NCBI GenBank assembly: GCA_023423535.1
Contig: JAFAFL010000003.1
Span: forward strand, 62,001 to 126,000
Reading direction: 5' to 3'
Length of the DNA stretch: 64,000 nucleotides
DNA from: Pseudomonadota bacterium
GTDB taxonomy: Bacteria > Myxococcota > Myxococcia > Myxococcales > Myxococcaceae
The notes under the pieces are model-generated. The model saw nothing but the letters and a program-made list of their open reading frames with translations, did no database searches and was not told the origin of the DNA. How positions within the stretch are numbered: position 1 is the first letter of the stretch; each line of letters opens with the position of its first letter. Shown one piece after another: positions 44,874-53,397 of this stretch. A program made the position numbers and the translations under genes.

Positions 44874-44887
44874 GCCCGTCCGGCGTC

Positions 44888-45784
44888 TCAGCCTCGTTGC
44901 GTGATTCGCACGCCCGCGATCACCAGCACCCCGCCGACGAGGATCTCCCACGTCAGCGGGTCACCGAGGATGAGCCACGCCGCGATCGCGGTGGCCGCCG
45001 GCTGCAGGTTCGAGAAGACGGCCACCCGCGTCGCCTCCAGGCGTGAGAGCGCGAAGTACCAGAGCATGTACGCGACCACCGAGGTCAGCACGCCGAGGTA
45101 CGCGAGCAGTGCCCACGTCAGCGGGCTCGCGCTGGCGACGCGCTCGAGATCGACGACGAACGGCGCGAACGGGAGCGTGAAGATCGACGCGGCGAGCATG
45201 GTCCACGCGGACGCGCGCACCGCGCCGAACTCGGGGATGAGCCGGCGGCCCTCGGCGGTGTAGAGCACCCACGCGGCGACGGCGGCGAGGATGAAGAGGT
45301 CGCCCACCAGCGGGCCCCACGCCTGCGCGAGGCCTCGGCCGGTGAGGAGCACGGTCACGCCGACCAGCGCGAGCCCGATGCCCACCGCGCGGCGCACCGA
45401 CACGGTCTCGCGTCTGCGCGCGACCATGTAGAGGAACACGCCGAGCGGCGTCAGCGCGTAGAGCAATGCACCGTGCGCGGGCACGCTCTGCGCGAGCCCC
45501 CAGAAGAAGAGGCCCTGGTTCAACGGACCCGCGAGCAGCCCGAGCCCACAGATGAGCGGCAGCGCGCGCTTCGGCGGCAGCGCTCGACCCGGCAGCACCG
45601 CGAGCATCAGCGCGAAGATCACCCCCGCGATGAGCATGCGCGCGCAGACGACCTCGAACGGCCGCAGCTCCCCCATCGCCTGCTTGGCCGCCAGGTACGT
45701 GCCGGCGCTGATGAGCGTCTGACCGAGCAGCGCCGCGTACACCGGCAGCAGTCCGTTGAGCAGTGGAGCGCGCGGAGCGGTCAC
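44888..45784 (-). CDS. EamA/DMT-family transporter
   Basis: A 298-aa inner-membrane protein with ten hydrophobic segments in two EamA repeats. Family features are LISAGTYLAAKQAMGELRP at the start, TPLGVFLYMVARRRE after helix 4, and YFALSRLEATRVAVFSNLQPA in the second repeat. DMT proteins export amino acids, purines or other small metabolites. The GTG at 45784 fits the fold start; the longer frame to 45943 runs over the divergent puuD gene. Its position opposite puuD could mean a purine-related substrate, but that is a guess. Confidence 0.85.
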   Translation of the reverse strand: MTAPRAPLLNGLLPVYAALLGQTLISAGTYLAAKQAMGELRPFEVVCARMLIAGVIFALMLAVLPGRALPPKRALPLICGLGLLAGPLNQGLFFWGLAQSVPAHGALLYALTPLGVFLYMVARRRETVSVRRAVGIGLALVGVTVLLTGRGLAQAWGPLVGDLFILAAVAAWVLYTAEGRRLIPEFGAVRASAWTMLAASIFTLPFAPFVVDLERVASASPLTWALLAYLGVLTSVVAYMLWYFALSRLEATRVAVFSNLQPAATAIAAWLILGDPLTWEILVGGVLVIAGVRITQRG

Positions 45785-45848
45785 GCGCGGCTCTCTACTG
45801 GGGCGGGGGGGCGACGTCGAGCGCGCTCCTTTGCTACACCCACAGGCA

Positions 45849-47516
45849 ATGTCCCCCACCCTCCTCGAGTGGTTGAACGTGGCGCTCCGCTGGGCACACG
45901 TCGTCGCGGCGATCATGTGGATCGGCGACTCGTTCCTCTTCATGTGGCTGGACAGTCACCTCGAGCGCCCGCGCAAGCCTCGCGACGGCGACGTGCAGGG
46001 CGAGCTGTGGATGACGCACTCCGGCGGCTTCTACGAGGTCGTGAAGCGCAAGTCGCTCCGCCCCGAGGAGATGCCGCCGCGGCTCTACTGGTTCAAGTGG
46101 GAGTCGTACTCGACGTGGATCACCGGCTTCTTCCTCATCACCGTCGTGTACTACCTCGGCGGCGGCGCGATGCTCGTGGAGCCGGGCAGCCCGTTCATCC
46201 ACGCAGAGGCGGTGGCGCTCTCCATCGTGCTGCTCGGCGGCGGCGTGGTGCTCTACGACTTCCTCTGCCGCATCGGCCTCGCCCAGAACCTGCGCGTGTT
46301 CGGCGTCCTGGCGCTCGCGCTGGTGATGGCGCTGACGTGGGGGCTGCTCCACATCTACACGCCGCGCGCGGTGTTCCTGCAGGTCGGCGCGATGATCGCG
46401 ACGATCATGAGCTCCAACGTGCTGCTGCGGATCATCCCCGCGCAGCGGCACATGCTCGCGATGACGAGAGCGGGCAGGCCGGTGGACACCTCCTACGGCC
46501 TGCGCGCGAAGCTGCACTCAACGCACAACCACTACCTCACGCTGCCGGTGCTGTTCCTCATGCTGTCGAACCACTTCCCCTCCCTCTACGGATCGGAGCG
46601 GCCGTGGCTCACGCTGGGGCTCATCGCGACCGTCGGCGTGGGCGTGAAGCTGTTCATGAACCAGCGGCTGCGCATGCATCCGGTGAAGCTCGTGGGCACC
46701 GCCGGCGCGCTGGCCTCGGTCGTGTGGATCACCCTCCCCGCTCCGATGGTGCTGCCCGCGCTCGAGGCCGGCGGAGAGGAGGTCGCCTACGCGGACGTGC
46801 ACCACGTCATCCAGACCCGCTGCATCAGCTGCCACGCGACGAAGCCTTCGGATCCGTCGTGGCCGGCGCCGCCGCTGGGCGTGGTGCTCGAGTCGCCGGA
46901 ACAGGTGCACGCGTTCCGTGATCGCATCGCGGTGCGCGCGGTGCAGACGAAGACGATGCCGCTCGGCAACCTCACCGGCATGACCGAGGAGGAGCGCGGC
47001 CTCGTGGGCGCGTGGATTGCGCAGGGCGCGAAGCTCGGGCCGGTGACGCCGGTGACCAGAGCGCTCGCCACGCCGGCGCCCGCGGAAGCTCCGGCCGCTC
47101 CCGTGGCGCCGGTGGCTCCGATTGCACAGACGACGGTCGAGCCGGAGACGCCGGCCGCGAATGGCACCACCACGCCCGCCGCGGGCCAGAAGCCGAAGAG
47201 CGCGAAGGAGGAGGCGCAGGCCTTCTTCAAGACCCGCTGCGAGATGTGCCACGGCCCCACCGGGAAGGGAGATGGTTCCGCGGCCGCCGCGCTGACCCCG
47301 AAGCCGCGCGACTTCTCCCGTGCGGATTGGCAGAAGGGCACGACCGACGAGCGCCTGAAGAAGGTCATCCTCGGCGGCGGTCCGGCGGTGGGGCTCAGCC
47401 CGCTCATGCCTCCCGCGCCGCAGCTGCAGGCGCAGCCCGAGGTACTCGACGAATTGGTGAAGCACATCCGCGGCTTCGCGAAGGCGGGCGCCGCGGGTTC
47501 GGGTTCGGGCAAGTGA
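45849..47516 (+). CDS. puuD: Membrane urate oxidase PuuD with an extra C-terminal cytochrome c domain
   Basis: A 555-aa protein. Residues 1-300 form the PuuD membrane domain (about eight or nine helices, with WAHVVAAIMWIGDSFLFMWLD and WMTHSGGFYEVVKR). The usual cytochrome c domain follows with CISCH at 325-329. PuuD oxidises urate to 5-hydroxyisourate and passes electrons to the respiratory chain. After a Pro/Ala linker (about 405-450) comes a second cytochrome c domain with CEMCH at 464-468 and KPRDFSRADW. Homologues I know are about 400-430 aa with one haem motif, so this is a fusion. The downstream HIT gene overlaps by 4 bases. Confidence 0.88.
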   Translation: MSPTLLEWLNVALRWAHVVAAIMWIGDSFLFMWLDSHLERPRKPRDGDVQGELWMTHSGGFYEVVKRKSLRPEEMPPRLYWFKWESYSTWITGFFLITVVYYLGGGAMLVEPGSPFIHAEAVALSIVLLGGGVVLYDFLCRIGLAQNLRVFGVLALALVMALTWGLLHIYTPRAVFLQVGAMIATIMSSNVLLRIIPAQRHMLAMTRAGRPVDTSYGLRAKLHSTHNHYLTLPVLFLMLSNHFPSLYGSERPWLTLGLIATVGVGVKLFMNQRLRMHPVKLVGTAGALASVVWITLPAPMVLPALEAGGEEVAYADVHHVIQTRCISCHATKPSDPSWPAPPLGVVLESPEQVHAFRDRIAVRAVQTKTMPLGNLTGMTEEERGLVGAWIAQGAKLGPVTPVTRALATPAPAEAPAAPVAPVAPIAQTTVEPETPAANGTTTPAAGQKPKSAKEEAQAFFKTRCEMCHGPTGKGDGSAAAALTPKPRDFSRADWQKGTTDERLKKVILGGGPAVGLSPLMPPAPQLQAQPEVLDELVKHIRGFAKAGAAGSGSGK

Positions 47517-47950
47517 CGGCCGCGACGTGTCCGCTGTGTGAGGTCGTCTCCGGAACGCGCGAGACGCCCGGCGGCGTGCTGCTTCGCGAGGGCGGCTTCA
47601 CGCTGCACGCGCTCGCGGGCCCGAGCCCTCTCGCCGGCTGGCTGGTGCTGACCTCCGACCGGCACCTGCGCGCGGTCTATGAGCTCGACGACGAGGAGAG
47701 CGCGGCGCTCGGACTCCTCATGCGGCGCGTGATGCGGGCCCAGCGTGAGGCGCTCGGAGCCGAGCACGTGTACGCGTTCGCGATTGGCGACATGGTGCAC
47801 CACTGCCACGTGCACCTCGTGCCTCGTTACGCGGACACGCCTCTCCACCTGCGCGGCGCGAAGTGTTTCGAGGCCCGGCCGGAAGAGGCCCTCGCGGAGG
47901 GCGTGCTCGCCGAGGCCGCTGCGCGCGTGGCCGCCCGGCTCGGCGCGTAG
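47513..47950 (+). CDS. HIT-family nucleotide hydrolase/transferase
   Basis: A 145-aa protein from a GTG overlapping the puuD stop. The N-terminal CPLC pair is the first half of the common HIT zinc site. The catalytic histidine triad is readable in HCHVHLVPRY near residues 99-108. HIT proteins hydrolyse AMP- or dinucleoside-linked substrates. Co-translation with urate oxidase suggests a nucleotide or purine link, but the actual substrate is unknown. Confidence 0.85.
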   Translation: MTAATCPLCEVVSGTRETPGGVLLREGGFTLHALAGPSPLAGWLVLTSDRHLRAVYELDDEESAALGLLMRRVMRAQREALGAEHVYAFAIGDMVHHCHVHLVPRYADTPLHLRGAKCFEARPEEALAEGVLAEAAARVAARLGA

Positions 47951-48041
47951 TTCGAAGCACCGCAGGCTCGAAGTTCAAACGCGCTGCGCTTCGTGTTCAA
48001 CGCGTCGGTCTCCCAGGGACTGCTCCCTCTGAAGGGCGTCG

Positions 48042-48057
48042 TGGCACGCGACTTGAT
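48042..48057 (+). promoter_or_regulatory. Sigma-54 (-24/-12) promoter candidate
   Basis: TGGCACG, a 4-base spacer, then TTGAT. The sigma-54 consensus is TGGCACG-N4-TTGC(A/T), so only one core position differs. It ends 36 bases before the start of the glycine-rich EF-hand gene at 48094. Confidence 0.6.
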
Positions 48058-48093
48058 GTGGGTCCGGGTAACCCGCTGTCCCGGAGCCCTTCC

Positions 48094-49431
48094 ATGAACA
48101 TCAGCCGCTCGAATCCCGTCCGCGTGCAGGTCAACTTCGACGTCGGTCAGCTGCCCGCCACGGCGACGCAGCGCGCGCAGCCCACCGCGGGCGTGCAGCG
48201 GGCGCAGGCGCCGGCTACCGTGACGAATGAGCTGCCGAAGCAGCAGCCGCCGGGCGAGGGCGGCGCGGGCGACCTCGGCGGCATGGTGATGCAGCTGCTG
48301 CAGGCGGTGCTCTCCCTGATCAGCTCGCTGTTCGGCATGCTCGGCGGCGGTCAGGGCAACGGCGGCAACGAGGCCGGTCAGCCGGGCGTCAGCGACGGCA
48401 CGGTTCAGGGGCTCGATGGTTCGTCCGGCTCGGAGGCGCTGTCCGACGGTTCGAGCGTGGGCAGCTCCGATGGCTCCAGCCTCTCCGATGGCTCGAGCCC
48501 GGTGCAGCAGTTCCCGACCTCGTCCGACTCGTCGGCGTTCACCAGCTTCGGCGACAGCGGCGGTGGCGGTGACAGCGGTGGAGGCAGCAGCGGCGGTGGC
48601 GGGAGCGACGGCGGTGGCGGAGGTGGTGGCGGCGACGGTGGCGATCCGATCGTCCTCGACCTCAACGGCAACCGCCGCGCGGACATCACCGGCAGCAGCA
48701 TCCACTACAACGGCAAGCTCGAGGGCCGCACCGTCAACGGCTTCGACCTGAACCCGCAGGACCGCCAGTGGTCGAACCGCAGCGCCACCGCTCGTCCCGG
48801 CCGCGGCGCCCCGGCGCTGCCGCCCGGCACCACGATGAAGGTGTTCGACGCGAACGGGCGCCAGGTCAGCAGCAAGGCCGTGGGTCCCGACGCCCGCATG
48901 CCGGCGCTCTCCGAGGGCCGCCGCGCCGAGTTCTGGAGCCAGGACGGAAGACTCCTCTCGGAGCTGCGCACGGAGAAGGGCAAGCCCACCTACAACTGGG
49001 GCAACGTCAACCGGAACGAGTGGACGAAGGAGTGGGACAAGAAGGCGGGCGGTGACGGCCTGCTCGTCTGGGACGTGGACGGCGACGACAAGATCACCAG
49101 CGGCAAGGAGCTCTTCGGCGAGTTCGACACCGAGGGCAACATGCGCTTCCAGAACGGCTACCAGAAGCTCGCGCACTACTTCGATCGCGACAAGGACGGC
49201 TTCGTCCGCGGCGACGAGGTGAAGGGCCTGAAGATCTGGGAGGACCGCAACGGCGACGGCGTCACGCAGCAGGGCGAGCTGGTCGATCTCGCGAAGCACG
49301 GCGTCACCTCCTTCGACGTCCGCAGCGCGAACAAGCCCGCCCACGACATGCGGTCCTCGTACACCGCGAACGGCCGCACCCAGGACATGTGGGACGTGTT
49401 CTTCGACCGCTCGACCTCGCCGAAGACGTAG
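48094..49431 (+). CDS. Cysteine-free, glycine-rich EF-hand protein (possibly secreted)
   Basis: A 445-aa protein with no signal peptide and no cysteine. Residues 65-95 form an amphipathic/hydrophobic helix (GGMVMQLLQAVLSLISSLF), then come long Gly/Ser/Asp runs to about 185. The domain after that opens PIVLDLNGNRRADITG and carries EF-hand-like loops DVDGDDKITSGKE, DRDKDGFVRGDE and DRNGDGVTQQGE. The first half resembles harpin-type secreted proteins in composition; the second resembles calcium-binding regions of secreted repeat proteins. GGAG precedes the ATG. Export by a type III or type I route is an inference only. Confidence 0.7.
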   Translation: MNISRSNPVRVQVNFDVGQLPATATQRAQPTAGVQRAQAPATVTNELPKQQPPGEGGAGDLGGMVMQLLQAVLSLISSLFGMLGGGQGNGGNEAGQPGVSDGTVQGLDGSSGSEALSDGSSVGSSDGSSLSDGSSPVQQFPTSSDSSAFTSFGDSGGGGDSGGGSSGGGGSDGGGGGGGGDGGDPIVLDLNGNRRADITGSSIHYNGKLEGRTVNGFDLNPQDRQWSNRSATARPGRGAPALPPGTTMKVFDANGRQVSSKAVGPDARMPALSEGRRAEFWSQDGRLLSELRTEKGKPTYNWGNVNRNEWTKEWDKKAGGDGLLVWDVDGDDKITSGKELFGEFDTEGNMRFQNGYQKLAHYFDRDKDGFVRGDEVKGLKIWEDRNGDGVTQQGELVDLAKHGVTSFDVRSANKPAHDMRSSYTANGRTQDMWDVFFDRSTSPKT

Positions 49432-49474
49432 CCGCAAAGGGCGCGGGCACCATCACCGTCACGCAGCCACGCCG

Positions 49475-49510
49475 CCCGCCGTCTCGCCCAGCGCGAGCGG
49501 CGGGTTTCTT
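49475..49510 (+). terminator. Rho-independent terminator after the EF-hand protein gene
   Basis: CCCGCCG pairs with CGGCGGG, and an inner CTCGC pairs with GCGAG, giving a long GC-rich stem followed by TTTCTT. Confidence 0.85.
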
Positions 49511-49538
49511 CATTGAGGGGACACCCAGCCGCGTGAGC

Positions 49539-50045
49539 TCAGACCCCGGCCCGGCCCATCCGCGCGGCGAGCGGCGCCGGGAGCGCGTCGAGCCAGCCCT
49601 CCGCGAGCACGCCGTAGAGCCCGAGCAGGATCGCCTCCGCCGCGTCGTGACGCAGCGAGGTCACCCCCTTCGCGCCGCTCCACTCGACGATCGTTCGCGC
49701 GAGCCCGTCCGCATGCGCCTTGGCCTCGAGGCCGCTGCGGCGCTCGCGTCCGAGCAGGAGCTCACCGCGCCAGCGCTCCGGCGGCACGCGTCTCGCCCGC
49801 GCCCCGAGCCTCACCGCTTCCTTCGACCACAGCTCGAAGTGGTGGAGGTCGCCCTCGGCGTAGAGCACCGCCGGCGGCCCGGCCTCCTGCAGCACCGAGC
49901 GCAGCCCCTGCTTCAGCCGCGTCATCGTCCCGAAGCGCGTGGACCGGTACCAGAGGAGGCGGCCGTCGCGTCCCCAGAGCGCCAGCCCCGCGCGCAGTCC
50001 GAGGTCCACCGCCAGAAGGCCCGCGTCAGCGCCAGGCGAGGTCAC
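49539..50045 (-). CDS. RNase H-fold (RuvC-like) hypothetical protein
   Basis: A 168-aa protein starting at GTG directly after the stop of the CitE-like gene (TAGGTG). LLAVDLGLRAGLALW gives a first-strand Asp, VLYAEGDLHHFELW a Glu, and SLRHDAAEAILLGLYG a C-terminal Asp. This is the D-E-D layout of RuvC-type nucleases. It is the last gene of the purine/ureide operon, where a nuclease is unexpected. The catalytic residues look present, but no substrate can be named. Confidence 0.6.
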   Translation of the reverse strand: MTSPGADAGLLAVDLGLRAGLALWGRDGRLLWYRSTRFGTMTRLKQGLRSVLQEAGPPAVLYAEGDLHHFELWSKEAVRLGARARRVPPERWRGELLLGRERRSGLEAKAHADGLARTIVEWSGAKGVTSLRHDAAEAILLGLYGVLAEGWLDALPAPLAARMGRAGV

Positions 50046-51413
50046 CTACTTCTTCTTCCGGCCCTCGAGGATCTGCAGGAACGACCGGCTGCGCAGCTCC
50101 TCGAGCGAGAGGCCCGCCGCGCGCGCTTCGTCTTCGGTCAGCGCGCCGCACGCGATGCCGCGGAGGAAGTAGTTGAGCAGGCCCTGACCCGTCGCCGCGT
50201 CGTCGAACACCGCGCCGTGAAGCGTGGCCTGCGCCGCCTTGTCGAGGAACGCCTTCAACCTCCCCTGCGCCGCGTCCAGACCTTCGAGGAAGAACGCGTG
50301 GACTGCCGCGTAGCGCACCGGCAACTGCGCCGGGTGCAGGTCCCAGCCCTGGTAGATGCCCAGCTGCAGCGAGTGCCGGATGTGTTTCCACGAGGCGCGC
50401 CACGCGGTGAAGACGACCTCCTTGTTCGCTTCGATCTGCTCGCGCGTCAGCGGCTCGCCATCCCGCGCGCGGTGCGGCCCCACCGGCATGAGGTTCGTCG
50501 CGCCGTCGGAGATCGCCACCCCGGTCCCCGCGAGCGTGACCTGCATCACCTGCCGCGCGAAGTCGCAGGCCGGGTGCAGCATGCTCTGGTGCGGCGCGGT
50601 CACGTTCAGCGCCGCGGTGTAGTCGTAGGTGCCGAAGTGCGCGGCCACGCAGCGACCGCCCGCCGCGCGCACGAGCTTCGGCAGCGCCGCGGTGCCGGTC
50701 TCGTCGAAGAGCACCTGCGGCAGCTCCACCATCAGCTCCAGCGGGATGGAGCCGGTCTTCAGCCCGTGCCGCTTCTCCAGCGCGCCCAGCAGCTTCGCCA
50801 GCGCGGCGACCTGCTCGGGCACGGTGATCTTCGGCAGGGTGACCACGAAGCCCGGCGGCAGCGCGGAGACGCCCTTCTCCTTCAGCGCCCGCACGAGGTT
50901 CGAGACGAAGAGGTCCAGCGTGCGCACGGAACGCGCGAAGGTCTCCTCGGTCAGCGCCTTCACCCGGATGCCGCAGAAGGGAGGCAGCGTCTTCTCGCCG
51001 AAGCCGCGCGCGAGCTCCTCCGCGCAGCGCACCGCGTCCGCATCCTCCTCCGCGTCCGGCCGGTGGCCGTAGCCGTCCTCGAAGTCGATCCGGAGATCCT
51101 CCACCGGCTCGCGGCGCAGCTTCTCCACCACGCGCGAGTACACGGTGCGGTACACGCGCCCGTCGTCCACCATGTCCAGCCCGCGCGCGAGCGAGCCCGC
51201 GTCCGGCGCGTAGAGCTCCAGCGACTTCAGCGCCACGTCGCCGAGCTTCCTCGCCGCGTCGTGACGGAAGAGGTGCGCGCCGCCGTACACGGTGTGCACC
51301 GGCTGGCGGCCCAGCGCGTCTCCCGGATAGCGCCTCGCAAACCGTGTCTGCGCGCGACGCAGGGCGGAACGGACGGTGGTGATCTGCGCGCCCGGCAGCG
51401 ACGTCTTCAGCAT
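50046..51413 (-). CDS. CitE/malate-synthase-like TIM-barrel protein (DUF6986-like)
   Basis: A 455-aa protein of the HpcH/HpaI-CitE-malate synthase superfamily. DLRIDFEDGYGHR carries the magnesium-binding acidic pair, FVVTLPKITVPEQV and LELMVELPQVLF follow, and a C-terminal helical lid runs from about 390. I recall such proteins (DUF6986) beside uricase/allantoin genes in actinobacteria. Its place after allB-alc-uraD-uraH suggests that it consumes glyoxylate released from ureidoglycolate, perhaps by a malate-synthase-like condensation. That reaction is not proven by sequence. The gap to uraH is 25 bases. Confidence 0.72.
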   Translation of the reverse strand: MLKTSLPGAQITTVRSALRRAQTRFARRYPGDALGRQPVHTVYGGAHLFRHDAARKLGDVALKSLELYAPDAGSLARGLDMVDDGRVYRTVYSRVVEKLRREPVEDLRIDFEDGYGHRPDAEEDADAVRCAEELARGFGEKTLPPFCGIRVKALTEETFARSVRTLDLFVSNLVRALKEKGVSALPPGFVVTLPKITVPEQVAALAKLLGALEKRHGLKTGSIPLELMVELPQVLFDETGTAALPKLVRAAGGRCVAAHFGTYDYTAALNVTAPHQSMLHPACDFARQVMQVTLAGTGVAISDGATNLMPVGPHRARDGEPLTREQIEANKEVVFTAWRASWKHIRHSLQLGIYQGWDLHPAQLPVRYAAVHAFFLEGLDAAQGRLKAFLDKAAQATLHGAVFDDAATGQGLLNYFLRGIACGALTEDEARAAGLSLEELRSRSFLQILEGRKKK

Positions 51414-51438
51414 CCGAAAGCTCCCGTGGATCGAAGTC

Positions 51439-51783
51439 TCAACTGCCGCGGTAGGTGGAGAAGCCCCACGGGCTCAAGAGCAGCGGCACGTGGTAGTGCT
51501 CGTCGTTCGCGCCGATCTCGAAGGTGATGTGCACGTGCGGGTAGAAGCCCTTCGTGCCCTTCGCGCGGAAGTACGACGCAGTGTCGAAGGTCAGCCGGTA
51601 GAGCCCGGCCGCGAGCTTCGTCCCCGGCGGGAGGAAGTCCTTCACCCGCCCGTCCGAGTTCGTCACGCCACGCGCGAGTTCCTTCATCGAGCCTCTGGCG
51701 TCAACGGCCTCCAGCACGATGCCCAGCTCCGCCGCCGGCCGGCCGACCGATACATCCAATACATGTGTCGAAAGCGTGCTCAT
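51439..51783 (-). CDS. uraH: 5-hydroxyisourate hydrolase
   Basis: A 114-aa transthyretin-like protein that opens 5-hydroxyisourate to OHCU, the step after urate oxidase. The family signatures are present: N-terminal STHVLDVSVGRPA with the active-site His, RVKDFLPPG in the middle, PHVHITFEI, and the C-terminal YRGS. It lies between uraD and the CitE-like gene, so it is expressed with the rest of the operon. Confidence 0.95.
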   Translation of the reverse strand: MSTLSTHVLDVSVGRPAAELGIVLEAVDARGSMKELARGVTNSDGRVKDFLPPGTKLAAGLYRLTFDTASYFRAKGTKGFYPHVHITFEIGANDEHYHVPLLLSPWGFSTYRGS

Positions 51784-51825
51784 GTCTGCCTTTGCCGTCC
51801 CCTGTTGCGAGACTCCTCGATCCCG

Positions 51826-52347
51826 CTACTCCGCGAGGAGCTTCTCCAGCCGGATGCGGGTGATCTTCTTCTGCTCGCCCGCCGCCACGCGCAGCTCCGT
51901 CTCGCGGTCGTTGCCCATGCGCGCGCGCAGCAAGTCGAGCATCTCCGCTGCGCTCTTCCCGGTCGCGCACACGAGGAAGATGAAGCCGAACTTCTCCTCG
52001 TACGCGCGGTTCCCGTCGGCGAGGCCCTTCAACACGTCCTCGCCCGCCTCGGTCACCCCGCGCTGCTCCTGGTTCGACCAGCCAGCGGTGGCCGCGAACT
52101 TCTCGCGCAGCTGCCGCTCGCCGATGCGCGGGTGATGCGTCATCGCCTCGCGCCAGTCCTCCGGCCCGGTCTCGTCCCACAGCCGGTCCGCGGTGGAGAG
52201 CAGTGAAGCCTCGCCCGCGAAGGGACGCTCGGCGAGCATCGCCTTCACCCAGCGCGTGGACCCGCAGCAGCGAAGCAGCGCCGCGTGCGCTTCGCTCTCC
52301 TCCAGTGCGTTCAGCCGCGCGAGGCCACTGCTCGCGGCCTCCGTCAC
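51826..52347 (-). CDS. uraD: OHCU decarboxylase
   Basis: A 173-aa protein that decarboxylates 2-oxo-4-hydroxy-4-carboxy-5-ureidoimidazoline to (S)-allantoin. The active-site stretch MTHHPRIGE is present, with the catalytic His, followed by WSNQEQRGV and FGFIFLVCATGKSA. The GTG at 52347 overlaps the allantoicase stop (GTGA), which decides the start. With uraH and puuD it completes urate to allantoin. Confidence 0.93.
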   Translation of the reverse strand: MTEAASSGLARLNALEESEAHAALLRCCGSTRWVKAMLAERPFAGEASLLSTADRLWDETGPEDWREAMTHHPRIGERQLREKFAATAGWSNQEQRGVTEAGEDVLKGLADGNRAYEEKFGFIFLVCATGKSAAEMLDLLRARMGNDRETELRVAAGEQKKITRIRLEKLLAE

Positions 52348-53366
52348 AGCGGACGGCCCCACAGGCGCAGGCGGCTCACGCCACCGTCGGGGAAGATGTT
52401 CAGGCGCACGTGGGTGAACGGGCCCTTCTCGCGCAGCTCGGCCTCGTAGAAGTGCTGGTGGTGGGCCTGCAGCTTCGTGCGCGGCAGCAGCTCCTTCCAC
52501 GGCAGGCTCTGCGCGTTGGCGAAGTCGAGCAGCGGCACGTCGAGCGCCACGCCCTCCAGCGAGCAGGTGTCGGGGAAGTTGCCCTTGAAGTGGGCCGTGT
52601 CCACCTCGACCTTCTCGATCGTCCCCGGCGCCGCGAGCTTCACCACGATCCAGTCGAAGCCGGGCACGCGCTTGCGCCGCGTCTCCCAGCCCTCGCCCAT
52701 GTTCGCCGCGCGGTGGGGGAGGATGAGGTTGTCCTTCGTGGAGAAGAACGAGTCGTTCGCCTGCACCACCGTGCCGCCGTTCACGGCCGAGGCGAGATCC
52801 ACCAGGCCCTCCGCGCGCATCCGCTGCAGGTCCGGCCTCACCTCGCCGTGCACGCGGAACCGGGCCACGCCGCCGTCGGGGAAGATGTTCAGGCGCAGGT
52901 GCGTCCACCGGCGATCGCTGGAGACGGCGATGAAGTTCTGCGTGCCGCCCTGCAGCTTCGTGCGGGGGACGATCTCCGTCCACGACCCGGGCAGCTGATC
53001 GAACGAGGGCTGTGCGTCGCCCTCGAGCTCGCAGGCGTCCACCGAGCAGTACTCGGGGAAGTTCCCGAGGAAGTGGTTCGTGTCCACGTTCACGCCGCGG
53101 ATGACACCCGGCAGCCCGAGCTTCAGCACCGCGCTGTCGTAGCCGGGCACGCGCTTGCGCCGCGTCTCCCAGCCGTCCATCCACTTGCCGCGCTCGGTGA
53201 ACTTGCCGGCGATGAAGACGCCCCGGCCCGGCTTGAGGAGGTTCTCCTTCTCCGCGAAGAACTCGTCGTTCGCCCAGAGGACCCTCCCGCCCACCGCCTC
53301 CGCCGCCAGATCCATGAGGCCCGCAAACGAGACGCTGATCCGACCTTCGTCGGCCTGGTTGTGCAT
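52344..53366 (-). CDS. alc: Allantoicase
   Basis: A 340-aa allantoicase that hydrolyses allantoate to ureidoglycolate and urea. It has the two expected repeats. Each repeat has an (A)ND-(E/S)FF strand, GWETRRKRVPG(Y/F)D, an (V)DT-(N/A)HF-(L/K)GNFP stretch, and LNIFPDGGV(A/S)R(F/L)R at its end. GGGAGGGAG lies about 9 bases before the ATG at 53366. It is 31 bases downstream of allB, in the same operon. Confidence 0.94.
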   Translation of the reverse strand: MHNQADEGRISVSFAGLMDLAAEAVGGRVLWANDEFFAEKENLLKPGRGVFIAGKFTERGKWMDGWETRRKRVPGYDSAVLKLGLPGVIRGVNVDTNHFLGNFPEYCSVDACELEGDAQPSFDQLPGSWTEIVPRTKLQGGTQNFIAVSSDRRWTHLRLNIFPDGGVARFRVHGEVRPDLQRMRAEGLVDLASAVNGGTVVQANDSFFSTKDNLILPHRAANMGEGWETRRKRVPGFDWIVVKLAAPGTIEKVEVDTAHFKGNFPDTCSLEGVALDVPLLDFANAQSLPWKELLPRTKLQAHHQHFYEAELREKGPFTHVRLNIFPDGGVSRLRLWGRPL

Positions 53367-53397
53367 GTGTGTGATCTCCCTCCCTGCCCGGCCGAAT

